A program made the translations under genes and the position numbers. From Candidatus Solirubrobacter pratensis (lineage in GTDB: Bacteria; Actinomycetota; Thermoleophilia; Solirubrobacterales; Solirubrobacteraceae), in NCBI RefSeq assembly GCF_000425945.1, contig NZ_KE384480.1, positions 186,001 through 250,000 of the forward strand: DNA of 64,000 nucleotides. The letters are read 5' to 3'. Under the pieces are notes generated by a model. The model did not search any database, was not told where the DNA came from, and saw only the letters and a list, made by a program, of their open reading frames with translations. Shown here piece by piece: positions 50,672 to 59,896 of the stretch; position 1 is the first letter of the stretch; each line of letters opens with the position of its first letter.

Positions 50672-52138
50672 GTGACCGCAACGCACGCGTTCGAAGCACC
50701 CGCCGCCACCGCCGGGCCGACACCCGAGCCGGGTGCCCGAGTCGCCCGCCGCACCAAGATCGTCGCCACGCTCGGCCCGGCGACCGACGCGCCCGGGGTA
50801 CTCGACGCGCTCGTCGCCGCGGGCCTCGACTGCGCACGCCTGAACTGCTCGCACGGCACCCCGGACGAGCTGCGGCGGCGGGCGCGCGAGGTGCGCGCCG
50901 CCGCAAGGCGCGCAGGCCGGCCCGTGGGCCTCCTGTACGACCTGCAGGGGCCGAAGCTGCGGCTCGCGGCCGACACCGTCGAGCGCAAGCTGCACCGTGG
51001 TGACGTGGTCGTGCTGACCGGCGAGCATCCCGGCGGACCCGGCCGCGCGGTGGTCGAGTTCAGCGGCTTCGCGCGGCTCGTCACCGAGCGCTCGGAGATC
51101 ATCGTCGGCGACGGCGTGCCGCGGCTGGCGGTCGAGAGCACCGGGGCGGCCGAGGTCGTCGCGCGGGCGCTCAGCGCGGGGCGGCTCGCGCCGAGCAAGG
51201 GCATCAACGTCACGCATTCGCGGCCGGAGCTGCCGGCGATCACCGAGAAGGACGTCGCCGACCTCGACGTCGCGGTGCAGGAGAGCGCCGACTTCGTCGC
51301 GCTCTCGTTCGTCCGCAGCGGCGCCGACATCGACGAGCTTCGCGCCCGCCTGCTCGCGCTCGGCTCACGCGCCCGCGTGATCGCGAAGATCGAGACGCTC
51401 GAGGCCTACGAGAACCTCGACGAGATCCTCGTCGCCGCCGACGGCGTGATGATCGCGCGCGGCGACTACGGCGTGACCGCCGGGCTCGCGCGCGTGCCGC
51501 TGATGCAGAAGGACGTGATCCGGCGGGCGACGCGAGCCGGCAAGGTCACGATCACCGCGACGCAGATGCTCGAGTCGATGATCCACGCGTCCGAGCCGAC
51601 GCGCGCGGAGGTCGCCGACGTCGCCAACGCCGTCATCGACGGCACGTCCGCGGTCATGCTCTCGGCCGAGACGAGCGTCGGGCAGTTTCCCGTCGAGGCG
51701 GTGCAGGCGATGTCGCTCGTCGCCGAGTCGGCGGAGGAGTGGCCGGAGCTGCGCCGGCGCGACGTGCGCGCCGGCACGGCGGCCGCGGCCGTCCTCCACG
51801 CCGCCGTCGAGCTGGCCGACGAGCTCGAGGCGCGCGCGATCGTCGTCCCGACGGCGACCGGCGGATCGGCACGCGCCTGCTCGAAGTACCGCCCGCGCCA
51901 GCCCGTGATCGCGATCGTGCACGACACCCAGGTGGCCGAGCAGCTCAGCATCGAGTGGGGCGTCTTCCCGGTCATGGCCGAGGCGGCGCCGACGTTCGAG
52001 GATCTGCTCGACGGCGCGCTGCAGGCGGCGCGCGACTACGGCGGCTGGCCGTCCGGCGCGCGCGTGATCGTGACCACCGGCCGGCAGCCGGGCATCTCGG
52101 GCGCGACGAACGTGATCGTCAAGCGCGAGCTGCCCTGA
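50672..52138 (+). CDS. pyk: Pyruvate kinase
   Basis: 488 residues from GTG 50672; a TTG at 50636 would add 12. Makes pyruvate and ATP from phosphoenolpyruvate. Key pieces: RRTKIVATLGPATDAPGVLD, ARLNCSHG, DLQGPKLRLA, KIETLEAYENLDEIL and the signature ITATQMLESMIHASEPTRAE. The usual GDLGVE stretch is GDYGVT here, keeping the metal Asp. C-terminal domain TATGGSARACSKYRPRQPVI. Free-standing. Confidence 0.92.
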   Translation: MTATHAFEAPAATAGPTPEPGARVARRTKIVATLGPATDAPGVLDALVAAGLDCARLNCSHGTPDELRRRAREVRAAARRAGRPVGLLYDLQGPKLRLAADTVERKLHRGDVVVLTGEHPGGPGRAVVEFSGFARLVTERSEIIVGDGVPRLAVESTGAAEVVARALSAGRLAPSKGINVTHSRPELPAITEKDVADLDVAVQESADFVALSFVRSGADIDELRARLLALGSRARVIAKIETLEAYENLDEILVAADGVMIARGDYGVTAGLARVPLMQKDVIRRATRAGKVTITATQMLESMIHASEPTRAEVADVANAVIDGTSAVMLSAETSVGQFPVEAVQAMSLVAESAEEWPELRRRDVRAGTAAAAVLHAAVELADELEARAIVVPTATGGSARACSKYRPRQPVIAIVHDTQVAEQLSIEWGVFPVMAEAAPTFEDLLDGALQAARDYGGWPSGARVIVTTGRQPGISGATNVIVKRELP

Positions 52139-52229
52139 GGCCTCGTGATCGTGCCCGCCGAGCCGGCCGGATAGCCGTCCTCTCATCGAGCAGGCGCCGC
52201 CGCGGGGCGGCGAGCGTCAGACTGCGGGC

Positions 52230-52946
52230 GTGCGGGATGCGCTGCCACTGGAGGTCCACGGCCTCACGCGCCGCTACGGCCGGCTCGTCGGGCTGCATGC
52301 GCTCGACCTCGAGCTGCGCGGCGGCGAGTGCGTCGCCCTGATCGGCGCCAACGGCAGCGGCAAGTCGACCGCGGTGCGCACGATCGCGGGCCTGCTCGAG
52401 CCCAGCGACGGCTCCGTGCGCATCTGCGGGCACGACCCGCACGCCGAGCCCGGCGGCGAGTCGGCGCGCGCGGCGCTCGCGCTCGTGCCGGACGCTCCGC
52501 TGCTCTACGAGGACCTGACCGTCCGCCAGCACCTCGAGCTGGTGACGCTCGTCTACGGCGCCGGCGGCGGCGACGCCCGGATCGACGCGCTGCTCGAGCG
52601 GCTCGGGCTGACCGCCCGGGCGGAGTTCCTGCCGACCGAGCTCTCGCGCGGGATGCGCCAGAAGACGGGTCTCGCCTGCGCGCTCATCCGGCCGGCCGCG
52701 CTGCTCGTGCTCGACGAGCCGGTCGTGGGCCTGGACCCGCCGTCGCAGGCGCTGCTGGTCGAGCTGCTGCTGGAGGCCAAGGCGGGCGGCGTCGCCGTGC
52801 TGCTGACCACACACCAGATGGGCTTCGCCGACCGCGTGGCGGACCGGGCGATCGTGCTCGCCGAAGGCGAGATGCTCGATCAGGGGCCGTGGGGCGAGGT
52901 CCGGGGGCGCGCGGCGCAGCGCGGCTGGGCGCCCGGCGATGGGTAG
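52230..52946 (+). CDS. ABC transporter ATP-binding protein
   Basis: 238 residues from GTG 52230. Walker A ALIGANGSGKSTAVR, signature LSRGMRQKTGLACALI (a departure from LSGGQ but usual in this export group), Walker B LLVLDEPVVGLDP, H-loop TTHQMGF. Overlaps the permease start by 8 bases, so the pair forms one transporter. Export of an unknown substrate is likely from the ABC-2-like pairing. Confidence 0.92.
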   Translation: MRDALPLEVHGLTRRYGRLVGLHALDLELRGGECVALIGANGSGKSTAVRTIAGLLEPSDGSVRICGHDPHAEPGGESARAALALVPDAPLLYEDLTVRQHLELVTLVYGAGGGDARIDALLERLGLTARAEFLPTELSRGMRQKTGLACALIRPAALLVLDEPVVGLDPPSQALLVELLLEAKAGGVAVLLTTHQMGFADRVADRAIVLAEGEMLDQGPWGEVRGRAAQRGWAPGDG

Positions 52947-54480
52947 CGCGGTCCGGGTCTCGGCGATCCGCGCGTTCTGGCGCGGGGCGCATCCGCCGCC
53001 GAGCCTGCTCAAGCGCCTGGAGCCGGTGTACTACGTGTTCTTCACGCTGGTGTTCATCGGCCCGCTCTTCTACGGGACCGCGAGCACCGCGCTGGCGGAG
53101 GTGGCGACGCCGCACGCCGTCTCGCTGTGGGGCCCGTCGCTCGCGCTGGTGGGACTGCTGGCGGCGGCGCGGTGGGGCGCCGTCCAGGGGCCGGTCGTGT
53201 TTTCCGTCCCGGACGTCGCCTGGCTGCTGAGCGCCCCACTGCGACGGAAGGACCTGGTCCTCTGGCGGCTCGTCCGCGGGCTCGCCGCCGGCGCCGGCGG
53301 CGCGGCGATCGTCGCCGGGCTCGTGCTCGTCGGCGTCGCCGGCGATCATCGAGGGGTCGCCGCGGATCGCGCGGCCGGCTTCGTCGTCGCCATCGCGCTG
53401 CTCGGCGTGCTCGGCGTCGCCGCCGCATCGCTCGTGCAGGGCTCGCGGCGCTGGGACACGGCGACGCGCCGGGCCGTCTGGCCGGCGGCCGCGATCGCCG
53501 TGGCGCTGGTCGCCGCCTCGGCGCCCGGCTTCGCGCTCTGGTCCGGGCCGTGGGGGTGGGCGCTCCAGCCGGTCGCCTCCGGCGGCGCCTGGGAGCCGGC
53601 GGTGGCCCTGCTCGCACTGCTCGCGGCCGCCGCCGCCGGGCTCGCGCTCGCGCGCCGCGGCGCCGCGCCGACCGAGCGCTACGTACTGCGCGCCGAGGCG
53701 CGCGGCGGAGCCGTCGCGGCGCTCTATTCGTTCGACGCGCGCTACGCGCGCCGCAGCTTCACGCGCGTCGGCGGCGGACCCGCCCGGACGCGCCGCCTCC
53801 GGCTGCCGGTCCCGCGCTCGCCCGGGCTGGCGGTCGCCTGGCGCGACGCGGTCGCGGCGCTGCGCGCCCCGCAGCGCCTGGGGGAGGCGCTGCTGCTGGC
53901 CGCGGGCGGCGCGGTGGTGTGCGTGGCGGACGCCGAGCACACGGCGGCGGTGGCCGGGGGAGCGCTCGCGATCTTCGCCGGCGCCTCGCGGCTGTTGGAG
54001 CCGCTGCGCGCCGAGACCGACAGCCCGGATCGCGGGCGCCTGCTGCTGGGCTCGCCGCTGGGCCGCACGCTGCTGCGCCACGCCGCTCTTCCCGGCGCGG
54101 CGGTCATGGCCGCCGCCGCCGTCGCCGCGGCGGGCTGCGCCGCCGCCGGCGCGCTGCCGCGCCACGGCGCCGCGGCCGCGCTGCTCGTCGTCGCCGGCAC
54201 GCCCGCGGTGACGCTGTGCGCGGCGCTGAGCAGCCGCCGCGGAGGGCGGCTGCCGCCGAGCGTGATGGCCGTCGCATCGACCGACACGAGCGGCATGGGC
54301 GGCGCGATCGTCGTCGCATGGATCGCCGCGTGGCCGGTGCTCGGCATCGCGCTCGGTACCGCGCCCGTGAGCTCGGTCACCAGGCACGGGACCGCCGGCC
54401 TCGCGCAGCTGCTCCTGTTGCTCGCCACCGCCACGGCGACGCTCGCCGCCGCGCTCAGATGGGAGCGCTTCGCCCCGTGA
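52939..54480 (+). CDS. ABC transporter membrane protein
   Basis: 513 residues with about 10-12 hydrophobic segments, for example YYVFFTLVFIGPLFYGTAST and LGVAAASLVQGS. Rich in Ala, Val and Leu; cytoplasmic loops are Arg-rich (TRVGGGPARTRRLRL). Weakly conserved permease type, identified by its overlap with the ATPase gene and helix count. Substrate unknown. Confidence 0.8.
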   Translation: MGSAVRVSAIRAFWRGAHPPPSLLKRLEPVYYVFFTLVFIGPLFYGTASTALAEVATPHAVSLWGPSLALVGLLAAARWGAVQGPVVFSVPDVAWLLSAPLRRKDLVLWRLVRGLAAGAGGAAIVAGLVLVGVAGDHRGVAADRAAGFVVAIALLGVLGVAAASLVQGSRRWDTATRRAVWPAAAIAVALVAASAPGFALWSGPWGWALQPVASGGAWEPAVALLALLAAAAAGLALARRGAAPTERYVLRAEARGGAVAALYSFDARYARRSFTRVGGGPARTRRLRLPVPRSPGLAVAWRDAVAALRAPQRLGEALLLAAGGAVVCVADAEHTAAVAGGALAIFAGASRLLEPLRAETDSPDRGRLLLGSPLGRTLLRHAALPGAAVMAAAAVAAAGCAAAGALPRHGAAAALLVVAGTPAVTLCAALSSRRGGRLPPSVMAVASTDTSGMGGAIVVAWIAAWPVLGIALGTAPVSSVTRHGTAGLAQLLLLLATATATLAAALRWERFAP

Positions 54481-54507
54481 GCCCGGCGCGCACTCGGCGC
54501 CGGGCTC
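54479..54507. terminator. Bidirectional hairpin terminator
   Basis: GAGCCCGGCG / CGCCGGGCTC, a perfect 10-bp stem with 9-nt loop, starting at the permease stop and 13 bases past the convergent asparagine synthase stop. Serves both directions. Confidence 0.6.
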
Positions 54508-54520
54508 GGATCGTGTACGG

Positions 54521-56359
54521 CTAGAACGTCAGGGTCGGGTGGTACATGTCGATCCACGTCGCGACGTCCAGCGCGCGCTCGATCCCGTGGCGGTACGCCG
54601 AGTTCAGCACCGCCGGGTCCTCGAGCGCCGCGCGGGCGACCCACGTCCCGTCGACGAGCGACCACACCTCGTGGCTCGGCTGCGCGAGCAGCTCGAGCGC
54701 CTGGCGCTGGATGTCGCCGATGTAGAGCACGTCCTGCGTCGACGGGTACGGGCTCTTGACGCGCTGCACGACCGACTCCGGCAGCACGTCGCGCACCGCG
54801 CCGCGCAGCAGGCTCTTCTCGCGCCCGTCATAGGTCTTCTGCACCCACGGCGCGTTGTAGACGTACTCGACGAGGCGGTGGTCGCAGAACGGCACGCGCA
54901 CCTCGAGCCCGACGCGCATGCTCATGCGGTCCTTGCGGTCCAGCAGCGAGCGCACGAAGCGCGTGAGGTGCAGGTAGCTGGAGATCCGCATGCGGTGCTC
55001 CATCTCGCTCTCGCCGTCGAGGTGCACGACCTCGGCGATCGCGGACTCGTAGGACTCGCGCCGGTAGGCCGCGGGGTCGAGCGCGGCGTCGACGTCGGCG
55101 CGCAGCATGCCGGCCGCGTCGCGGATCGGCCCGAACGGGATCGCGAGCCACGGGAACGTGTGCGCGCGCTGCGCGACCGGGTCGTGGAACTGCTTGTAGC
55201 CGCCGAAGATCTCGTCGGCCGATTCGCCTGACAGCGCGACCGTCGAGCGCTCGCGGATCGCACGGCACAGCAGATACAGCGACGTGTCCATGTCGCCGAG
55301 CCCGGACGGGATGTCGCGCGCGCCGATCACCGTGCGGCGCACCTCCGGGTCCGACAGCTCACCGTGGTCGAGCACGATGTCGTGGTGCTCGGAGCCGACG
55401 TGCTGCGCGACGTCGTGCACGTACGGCGTGTCGGGCGTGCCGCGCACCTCGTCGGGCACGAAGTGCTCGGCCTGGCCGACGAAGTCGACGGCGAACGTGC
55501 GCACCTGCTCGCCCTGCGACGCGAGCTGGATCGCCGACAGCGCGGTGATCGCGCTCGAGTCCAGGCCGCCGGAGAGCAGCACGCAGCGCGGGACGTCGGA
55601 GATGAGCTGACGAGGGACGATGTCGTCGAGCAGCTCGCGCACGCGGGCGACGGTCGTGTTGACGTCGTCGTCGTGCTCGCGCGTGGTCAGGCGCCAGTAG
55701 GTGCGCGAGCGCATCCCGTCGGCGTCGACGGTGACCATCGTTCCCGGCTCGACCTCCTCCATCCCGGCCCAGACCGCGTGCTTCGGCGTCTTGATGAAGG
55801 AGAACAGCTCACGCAGGCCGTCGGCGTCGACGGCGCAGCGCGCGAGCGGGTTGGCGAGGATGGCCTTCGGCTCGGAGCCGAACAGCACGCCGTCTTCGGT
55901 GCGGTAGACGTACAGGGGCTTGATGCCCATGCGGTCGCGCAGCAGCACGAGCTTGCTCTCGCGCTGGTCCCAGATGGCGAACGCGTACATGCCGTTGAGG
56001 CGGTCGGCAAGGCCGCAGCCCCAGCGCAGGTAGCCGCGCAACACGACCTCGGTGTCGCTGTCGGTGTCGAAGCGCTCGCCGCAGCGCTGGAGCTCGTCAC
56101 GCAGCTCCATGTAGTTGTAGGCCTCGCCGCTGTAGACCATCGCGACATCGCCCGTGGAGGTGCTGACCGACATCGGCTGGACGCCGCCGACGAGGTCGAT
56201 GATCGCGAGCCTGCGGTGGCCCAGCGCCGCGGGTCCGTCGACCCAGGTTCCCTCGGCGTCCGGTCCCCGGCAGGCCATCGTCGCCGTCATCTCGTCGATG
56301 GTCTCCTGCTCGCGCGTGAGGTCACGCTCGAAGGAGATCCACCCGGTGATTCCGCACAT
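54521..56359 (-). CDS. asnB: Asparagine synthase (glutamine-hydrolysing)
   Basis: 612 residues. Starts MCGITGW, so the N-terminal Cys2 glutaminase nucleophile is present; GHRRLAIIDL and YSGEAYNYMELR follow. Synthetase domain with PP-loop VLLSGGLDSSAIT, ALSGESADEIFGGYKQF and RVPFCDHRLVEYVYN. Makes asparagine, or amidates another carboxylate, using ATP and glutamine. 16 bases after the CoA-transferase stop, so perhaps co-transcribed. Confidence 0.92.
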   Translation of the reverse strand: MCGITGWISFERDLTREQETIDEMTATMACRGPDAEGTWVDGPAALGHRRLAIIDLVGGVQPMSVSTSTGDVAMVYSGEAYNYMELRDELQRCGERFDTDSDTEVVLRGYLRWGCGLADRLNGMYAFAIWDQRESKLVLLRDRMGIKPLYVYRTEDGVLFGSEPKAILANPLARCAVDADGLRELFSFIKTPKHAVWAGMEEVEPGTMVTVDADGMRSRTYWRLTTREHDDDVNTTVARVRELLDDIVPRQLISDVPRCVLLSGGLDSSAITALSAIQLASQGEQVRTFAVDFVGQAEHFVPDEVRGTPDTPYVHDVAQHVGSEHHDIVLDHGELSDPEVRRTVIGARDIPSGLGDMDTSLYLLCRAIRERSTVALSGESADEIFGGYKQFHDPVAQRAHTFPWLAIPFGPIRDAAGMLRADVDAALDPAAYRRESYESAIAEVVHLDGESEMEHRMRISSYLHLTRFVRSLLDRKDRMSMRVGLEVRVPFCDHRLVEYVYNAPWVQKTYDGREKSLLRGAVRDVLPESVVQRVKSPYPSTQDVLYIGDIQRQALELLAQPSHEVWSLVDGTWVARAALEDPAVLNSAYRHGIERALDVATWIDMYHPTLTF

Positions 56360-56374
56360 TGTGCGCCTTTCGTG

Positions 56375-57964
56375 TCATCGCGCGTCCAGCCGCATGGGGG
56401 GATCCCGGAAGATCCCGGCAGTCATCCGCCGCAGGCCGGGGGAGACGCGGGGGCGGAACCCCATGTGCGCGATCACGTCGCGCTCGAGGTCCACGCCGGG
56501 CGCGACCTCCGCGATCTCCATCCCGCATGGCCCCAGCCGCAGGACGCAGCGTTCGGTGATGTAAAGGACCTCCCGCCCAGTTGCTTGGGCGCGCGGGCCG
56601 CTGAAGGTGACGTGGCCGACGTCGGCGACGAACTTCGACGTCCCCGGCCTGATGATCTTCAGCCGGCCGCCGCCGACCTCGACTTCGGCGCCGAGCGCAA
56701 AGGTGCCGAGGAAGTACACGGCATGCGCGTTCTGGCTGATGTTGATGAAGCCGCCGGCGCCCGCGAGGCGGTCGCCGAAGCGGCTGACGTTGACGTTGCC
56801 CCGCCGGTCGACCTCGGCGACGCCGAGGAAGGCCTGGTCGAGGCCGCCGCCGTCGTAGAAGTCGAACTGGTACGGCTGGTCGATGATCGCGGCGGCGTTG
56901 GCGCCGGCGCCGAAGCTGAGGCCGCTGGCCGGGACGCCGCCGATGCCGCCGGCCTCGACGGTCAGCGTGAAGCGGTCGAGGATCCGCTCCTCGTTGGCGA
57001 CCGAGACGATCCCCTCCGGGACGCCGATGCCCAGGTTGACGATCGCGCCGTCGGCGAGCTCGAGCGCGGCGCGCCGGGCGATCACCTTGCGCGCGTCGAG
57101 CGGCAGCGGCGGCAGCTGGTCCTCGTCGAGGTGGATCTCGCCGCTGTAGGCCGGGTTGTACTCCTCGGCGAACGTCTGCATGTGGTTGTGCGGCTCGGCG
57201 ACGACGACGTGGTCGACGAGGATCCCGGGGATCCGGATCGAGCCGGGCGAGACGGCGTGGCTGGTGGTCATCCGCTCGACCTGGACGATCACGGTGCCGC
57301 CCGAGTTCCTGGCCGCCTGCGCGATCGACAGCGACTCGAGCGTGACCGCCTCGTGCTCGACGGTCACGTTGCCGTTGACGTCGGCGGTCGTGCCGCGGAT
57401 GAACGCGACGTCGATCGGCCGGGTGGGGTAGAAGAGGTGCTCCTCGCCCTTGAGGTAGTGCAGGTGGACGATCGGGTCGGTCGTCGCCTCGTTGAGGCGG
57501 CCGCCGTCGATCCGCGGGTCGACGAAGGTGTCGAGCCCCACCTTGCTGACGAGCCCCGGGCGGCCGGCCGCGATCTCGCGGAAGAGCTGCGCGATCACGC
57601 CCTGCGGAAGGCAGTACGCCTCGATCTGGCCCGCCAGCGCAAGCCGGCCGAGCGCGGGCGCGAGCCCCCAGTGGCCGCCGATCACGCGCTTGACGAGATC
57701 CGGGTACGCGAGGTGGTTGAGCCCGCGCGCGGCGCCGTCGCCCTGGCCGGCCGCGAAGGTCAGCGTGAGTCCGCGGGGCGCACCGGTCTGGCGGTGGCGG
57801 CGCTCGACCGCGAGCAGCAGCTCCTCCGCGACGCCGATGCCGACGAACCCGCCCGTCGCAAGCGTGTCGCCGTCGCGAATCAGTCGCGCCGCCGCGTCGG
57901 CGCTGATGATCTTCGTGGATCGCACAGGTAATCCAAGCGTGCAAACGCTGACCACCCGACTCAC
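56375..57964 (-). CDS. Acyl-CoA:acetate / 3-ketoacid CoA-transferase
   Basis: 529 residues, both alpha and beta domains fused as in YdiF-type enzymes. N-terminal part: DGDTLATGGFVGIGVAEELL, LTLTFAAGQGDGAARGLNHL; C-terminal part: VNLGIGVPEGIVSVANEERI, the catalytic Glu in TLTVEAGGIGGVPASGLSFG, and FINISQNAHAVYFLGTF. Moves CoA between short carboxylates through a glutamyl-CoA intermediate. Start could be GTG 57925 (VRSTKIISADAA). 16 bases after the transglutaminase gene on the same strand. Confidence 0.9.
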   Translation of the reverse strand: MSRVVSVCTLGLPVRSTKIISADAAARLIRDGDTLATGGFVGIGVAEELLLAVERRHRQTGAPRGLTLTFAAGQGDGAARGLNHLAYPDLVKRVIGGHWGLAPALGRLALAGQIEAYCLPQGVIAQLFREIAAGRPGLVSKVGLDTFVDPRIDGGRLNEATTDPIVHLHYLKGEEHLFYPTRPIDVAFIRGTTADVNGNVTVEHEAVTLESLSIAQAARNSGGTVIVQVERMTTSHAVSPGSIRIPGILVDHVVVAEPHNHMQTFAEEYNPAYSGEIHLDEDQLPPLPLDARKVIARRAALELADGAIVNLGIGVPEGIVSVANEERILDRFTLTVEAGGIGGVPASGLSFGAGANAAAIIDQPYQFDFYDGGGLDQAFLGVAEVDRRGNVNVSRFGDRLAGAGGFINISQNAHAVYFLGTFALGAEVEVGGGRLKIIRPGTSKFVADVGHVTFSGPRAQATGREVLYITERCVLRLGPCGMEIAEVAPGVDLERDVIAHMGFRPRVSPGLRRMTAGIFRDPPMRLDAR

Positions 57965-57979
57965 TGGCCACCGGGCCAG

Positions 57980-59896
57980 TTAGCGCGCGCTTCGGATCAG
58001 CAACCGCGCGGCCTGGAGCGGCCCAGCATCACGCGCGAGCGCGCGCGCGAGCGAGCGTTGCCCGCGGGACGGCTTGACGCGGGCGAAGCGCTGGTCCTGC
58101 AGCTCGCGGGCGAGCCCGGCGGTGTGCGGGCCGACGCGGGCCGCGAGGTCGCGCTGGAGCTCCGCGAGCGTGGCCTGCGGACCGGCGCCCAGGAGCCGCG
58201 CGAGCCGCTCGGCGGGGTCGCGGCGGCGCGGGCGCCGGGCGGCCGCCAGCGTGGCGAGGACCAGCGCGGCGAGCACGAGCGGCGGGCCGTCGGCGCGCGC
58301 GTGCCGCGGGCCGCCGCCGAACTCGCTCGGGACGGCGGCGGGATCGGCGGGCGGCGTCGGGTTGAACGGGACCCAGCCGACGCCGGCGAAGTAGACCTCG
58401 ATCCAGTCGTGCGCGTCGAGGTCGCGGACCTCGTAGCCGCGGCCGCGCGCGACGCCGGTGGCGAAGCCGGCGACGACGCGCGCGGGCACGCCGGCGAGCC
58501 GCAGCAGCAGCGCCGCGGCGCCGGCGAAGTGCTGGCAGTAGCCGGCGTGGGTGCGCAGCAGGAAATCGGCGAGCGGCAACGGCCCGGGCCGGCCGACGTC
58601 GGTCGTATAGCGGAAGCGGCCACCGCCCAGCAGGTGGCGCTCGACGCGCTGCACGACGTCGTACTGCGTCGGCGCGCCGGCGGCGAGCCGGCGCGCGAGC
58701 GCGGCGACCCGGGCGTACGGGGAGGCGTCGGCGGCCGCCTTCGCGGCCGCGCTGTGAGGCTCGCCCCACAGCGGCGTCGGGATGTCGAGCGGCCGCGGCA
58801 GGCGGATCGGGATCGAGAGCGGGCCGAGGATGACCACCGAGGCCTCGCCGCCGATGCGCGTGTACGCGAGCAGCCGCGGATCGGTGGGATTCGGCGCCCG
58901 GCGCAGCGTGGCCGCGTCGGCCTCGACCGCGTCGGCGTCGACCCGGTACGTCGCGCCCGGGCCTGGCAGCGGCGAGATGCTCCAGGCCTCGCCGCCGATC
59001 GGCTTCGCGGCCCCGGGCGCGGAGATCGACTCGACGCGCCCGGGCGAGACGGCGAGGTCGTCGCGCAGTCCGCGCACGTGCACGACGATCGGCGCGGGCT
59101 GCGCCTTGGGCTCCGGCAGCGCCGCGAACCCGCGCGCGGCGCGCCACGTGACGCCGTCGAAGAGGTTGAGCGGCTGCATCCGCCACAGCAGCGGGCGGCG
59201 GGAGTCGACCTCCAGCATCGTGGCGCCGCTGCGGCGGTCCCCCAGCGGCCCGTACGTCGGCTCGGTGCTCAGCGTGCGGAAGCTCGGGTGGCTGTGGTCG
59301 AGCGTGCGCGGAAGGCGCAGCCAGCGGTGGTGCGGCCCGATGCCCTGCGCCGCCGCGGTCGAGGCGAGTGCGACGGCGGCGCTGAGCGCGACCGCCGCGG
59401 TGACGGTCGCGCGCGGCGCCGCCCACCACAGCAGGCCGCCCAGGACGACCGCGCCGCCCTGCCAGACCGCGGCGCTCGGCGGCCCCAGCACGAGCGCCGC
59501 GCCCCATGGCAGCGCCGCGAGCGCCAAGCCGGGTGCCGGCGGGAGCGCCGCGGCGCCGATCCAGGCGCCGCCTGCGAGCAGCAGCGCGGCGGCGAGCGCC
59601 CACGGCACCTGCCCGACGGGCGCCGCGCTGACCTGCGTCAGGCTCTGGAGCCCCGCCGCCAGGTGCGCGGGGTCATGATCGGTGACGCCGGCGAGCAGCG
59701 GCGCGGCGACGATCCAGGCGGCGAGGGTGAGCACGGCGGCCCGGCGGCGACCGCCCGTGAGGGCGATCAGGACCCCCGCGGCGATCGCCACGGCGACGCG
59801 AGCGCCGAACCCGGCCACGAGCCCGGCCCAGGCAGCCACGCCCGGAGCCGCGAGGAGCACCAGCGCGACGGCCCGCGTCCGCGGCGCCGCGTTCAT
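57980..59896 (-). CDS. Transglutaminase-like membrane protein (TgpA/DUF3488 type)
   Basis: 638 residues. N-terminal five or six helices, extracytoplasmic region, then a transglutaminase-like domain with Cys-His-Asp set: THAGYCQHFAGAAALLLRLA, GVPARVVAGFATG, LDAHDWIEVYFAGVGWVPFN. A final helix (PPLVLAALVLATLAAARRPR) and a charged C-terminal tail follow. Family members act at the envelope, but their reaction is mostly undefined. Overlaps the DUF58 gene by 4 bases; third gene of a moxR - DUF58 - tgpA operon. Confidence 0.9.
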   Translation of the reverse strand: MNAAPRTRAVALVLLAAPGVAAWAGLVAGFGARVAVAIAAGVLIALTGGRRRAAVLTLAAWIVAAPLLAGVTDHDPAHLAAGLQSLTQVSAAPVGQVPWALAAALLLAGGAWIGAAALPPAPGLALAALPWGAALVLGPPSAAVWQGGAVVLGGLLWWAAPRATVTAAVALSAAVALASTAAAQGIGPHHRWLRLPRTLDHSHPSFRTLSTEPTYGPLGDRRSGATMLEVDSRRPLLWRMQPLNLFDGVTWRAARGFAALPEPKAQPAPIVVHVRGLRDDLAVSPGRVESISAPGAAKPIGGEAWSISPLPGPGATYRVDADAVEADAATLRRAPNPTDPRLLAYTRIGGEASVVILGPLSIPIRLPRPLDIPTPLWGEPHSAAAKAAADASPYARVAALARRLAAGAPTQYDVVQRVERHLLGGGRFRYTTDVGRPGPLPLADFLLRTHAGYCQHFAGAAALLLRLAGVPARVVAGFATGVARGRGYEVRDLDAHDWIEVYFAGVGWVPFNPTPPADPAAVPSEFGGGPRHARADGPPLVLAALVLATLAAARRPRRRDPAERLARLLGAGPQATLAELQRDLAARVGPHTAGLARELQDQRFARVKPSRGQRSLARALARDAGPLQAARLLIRSAR

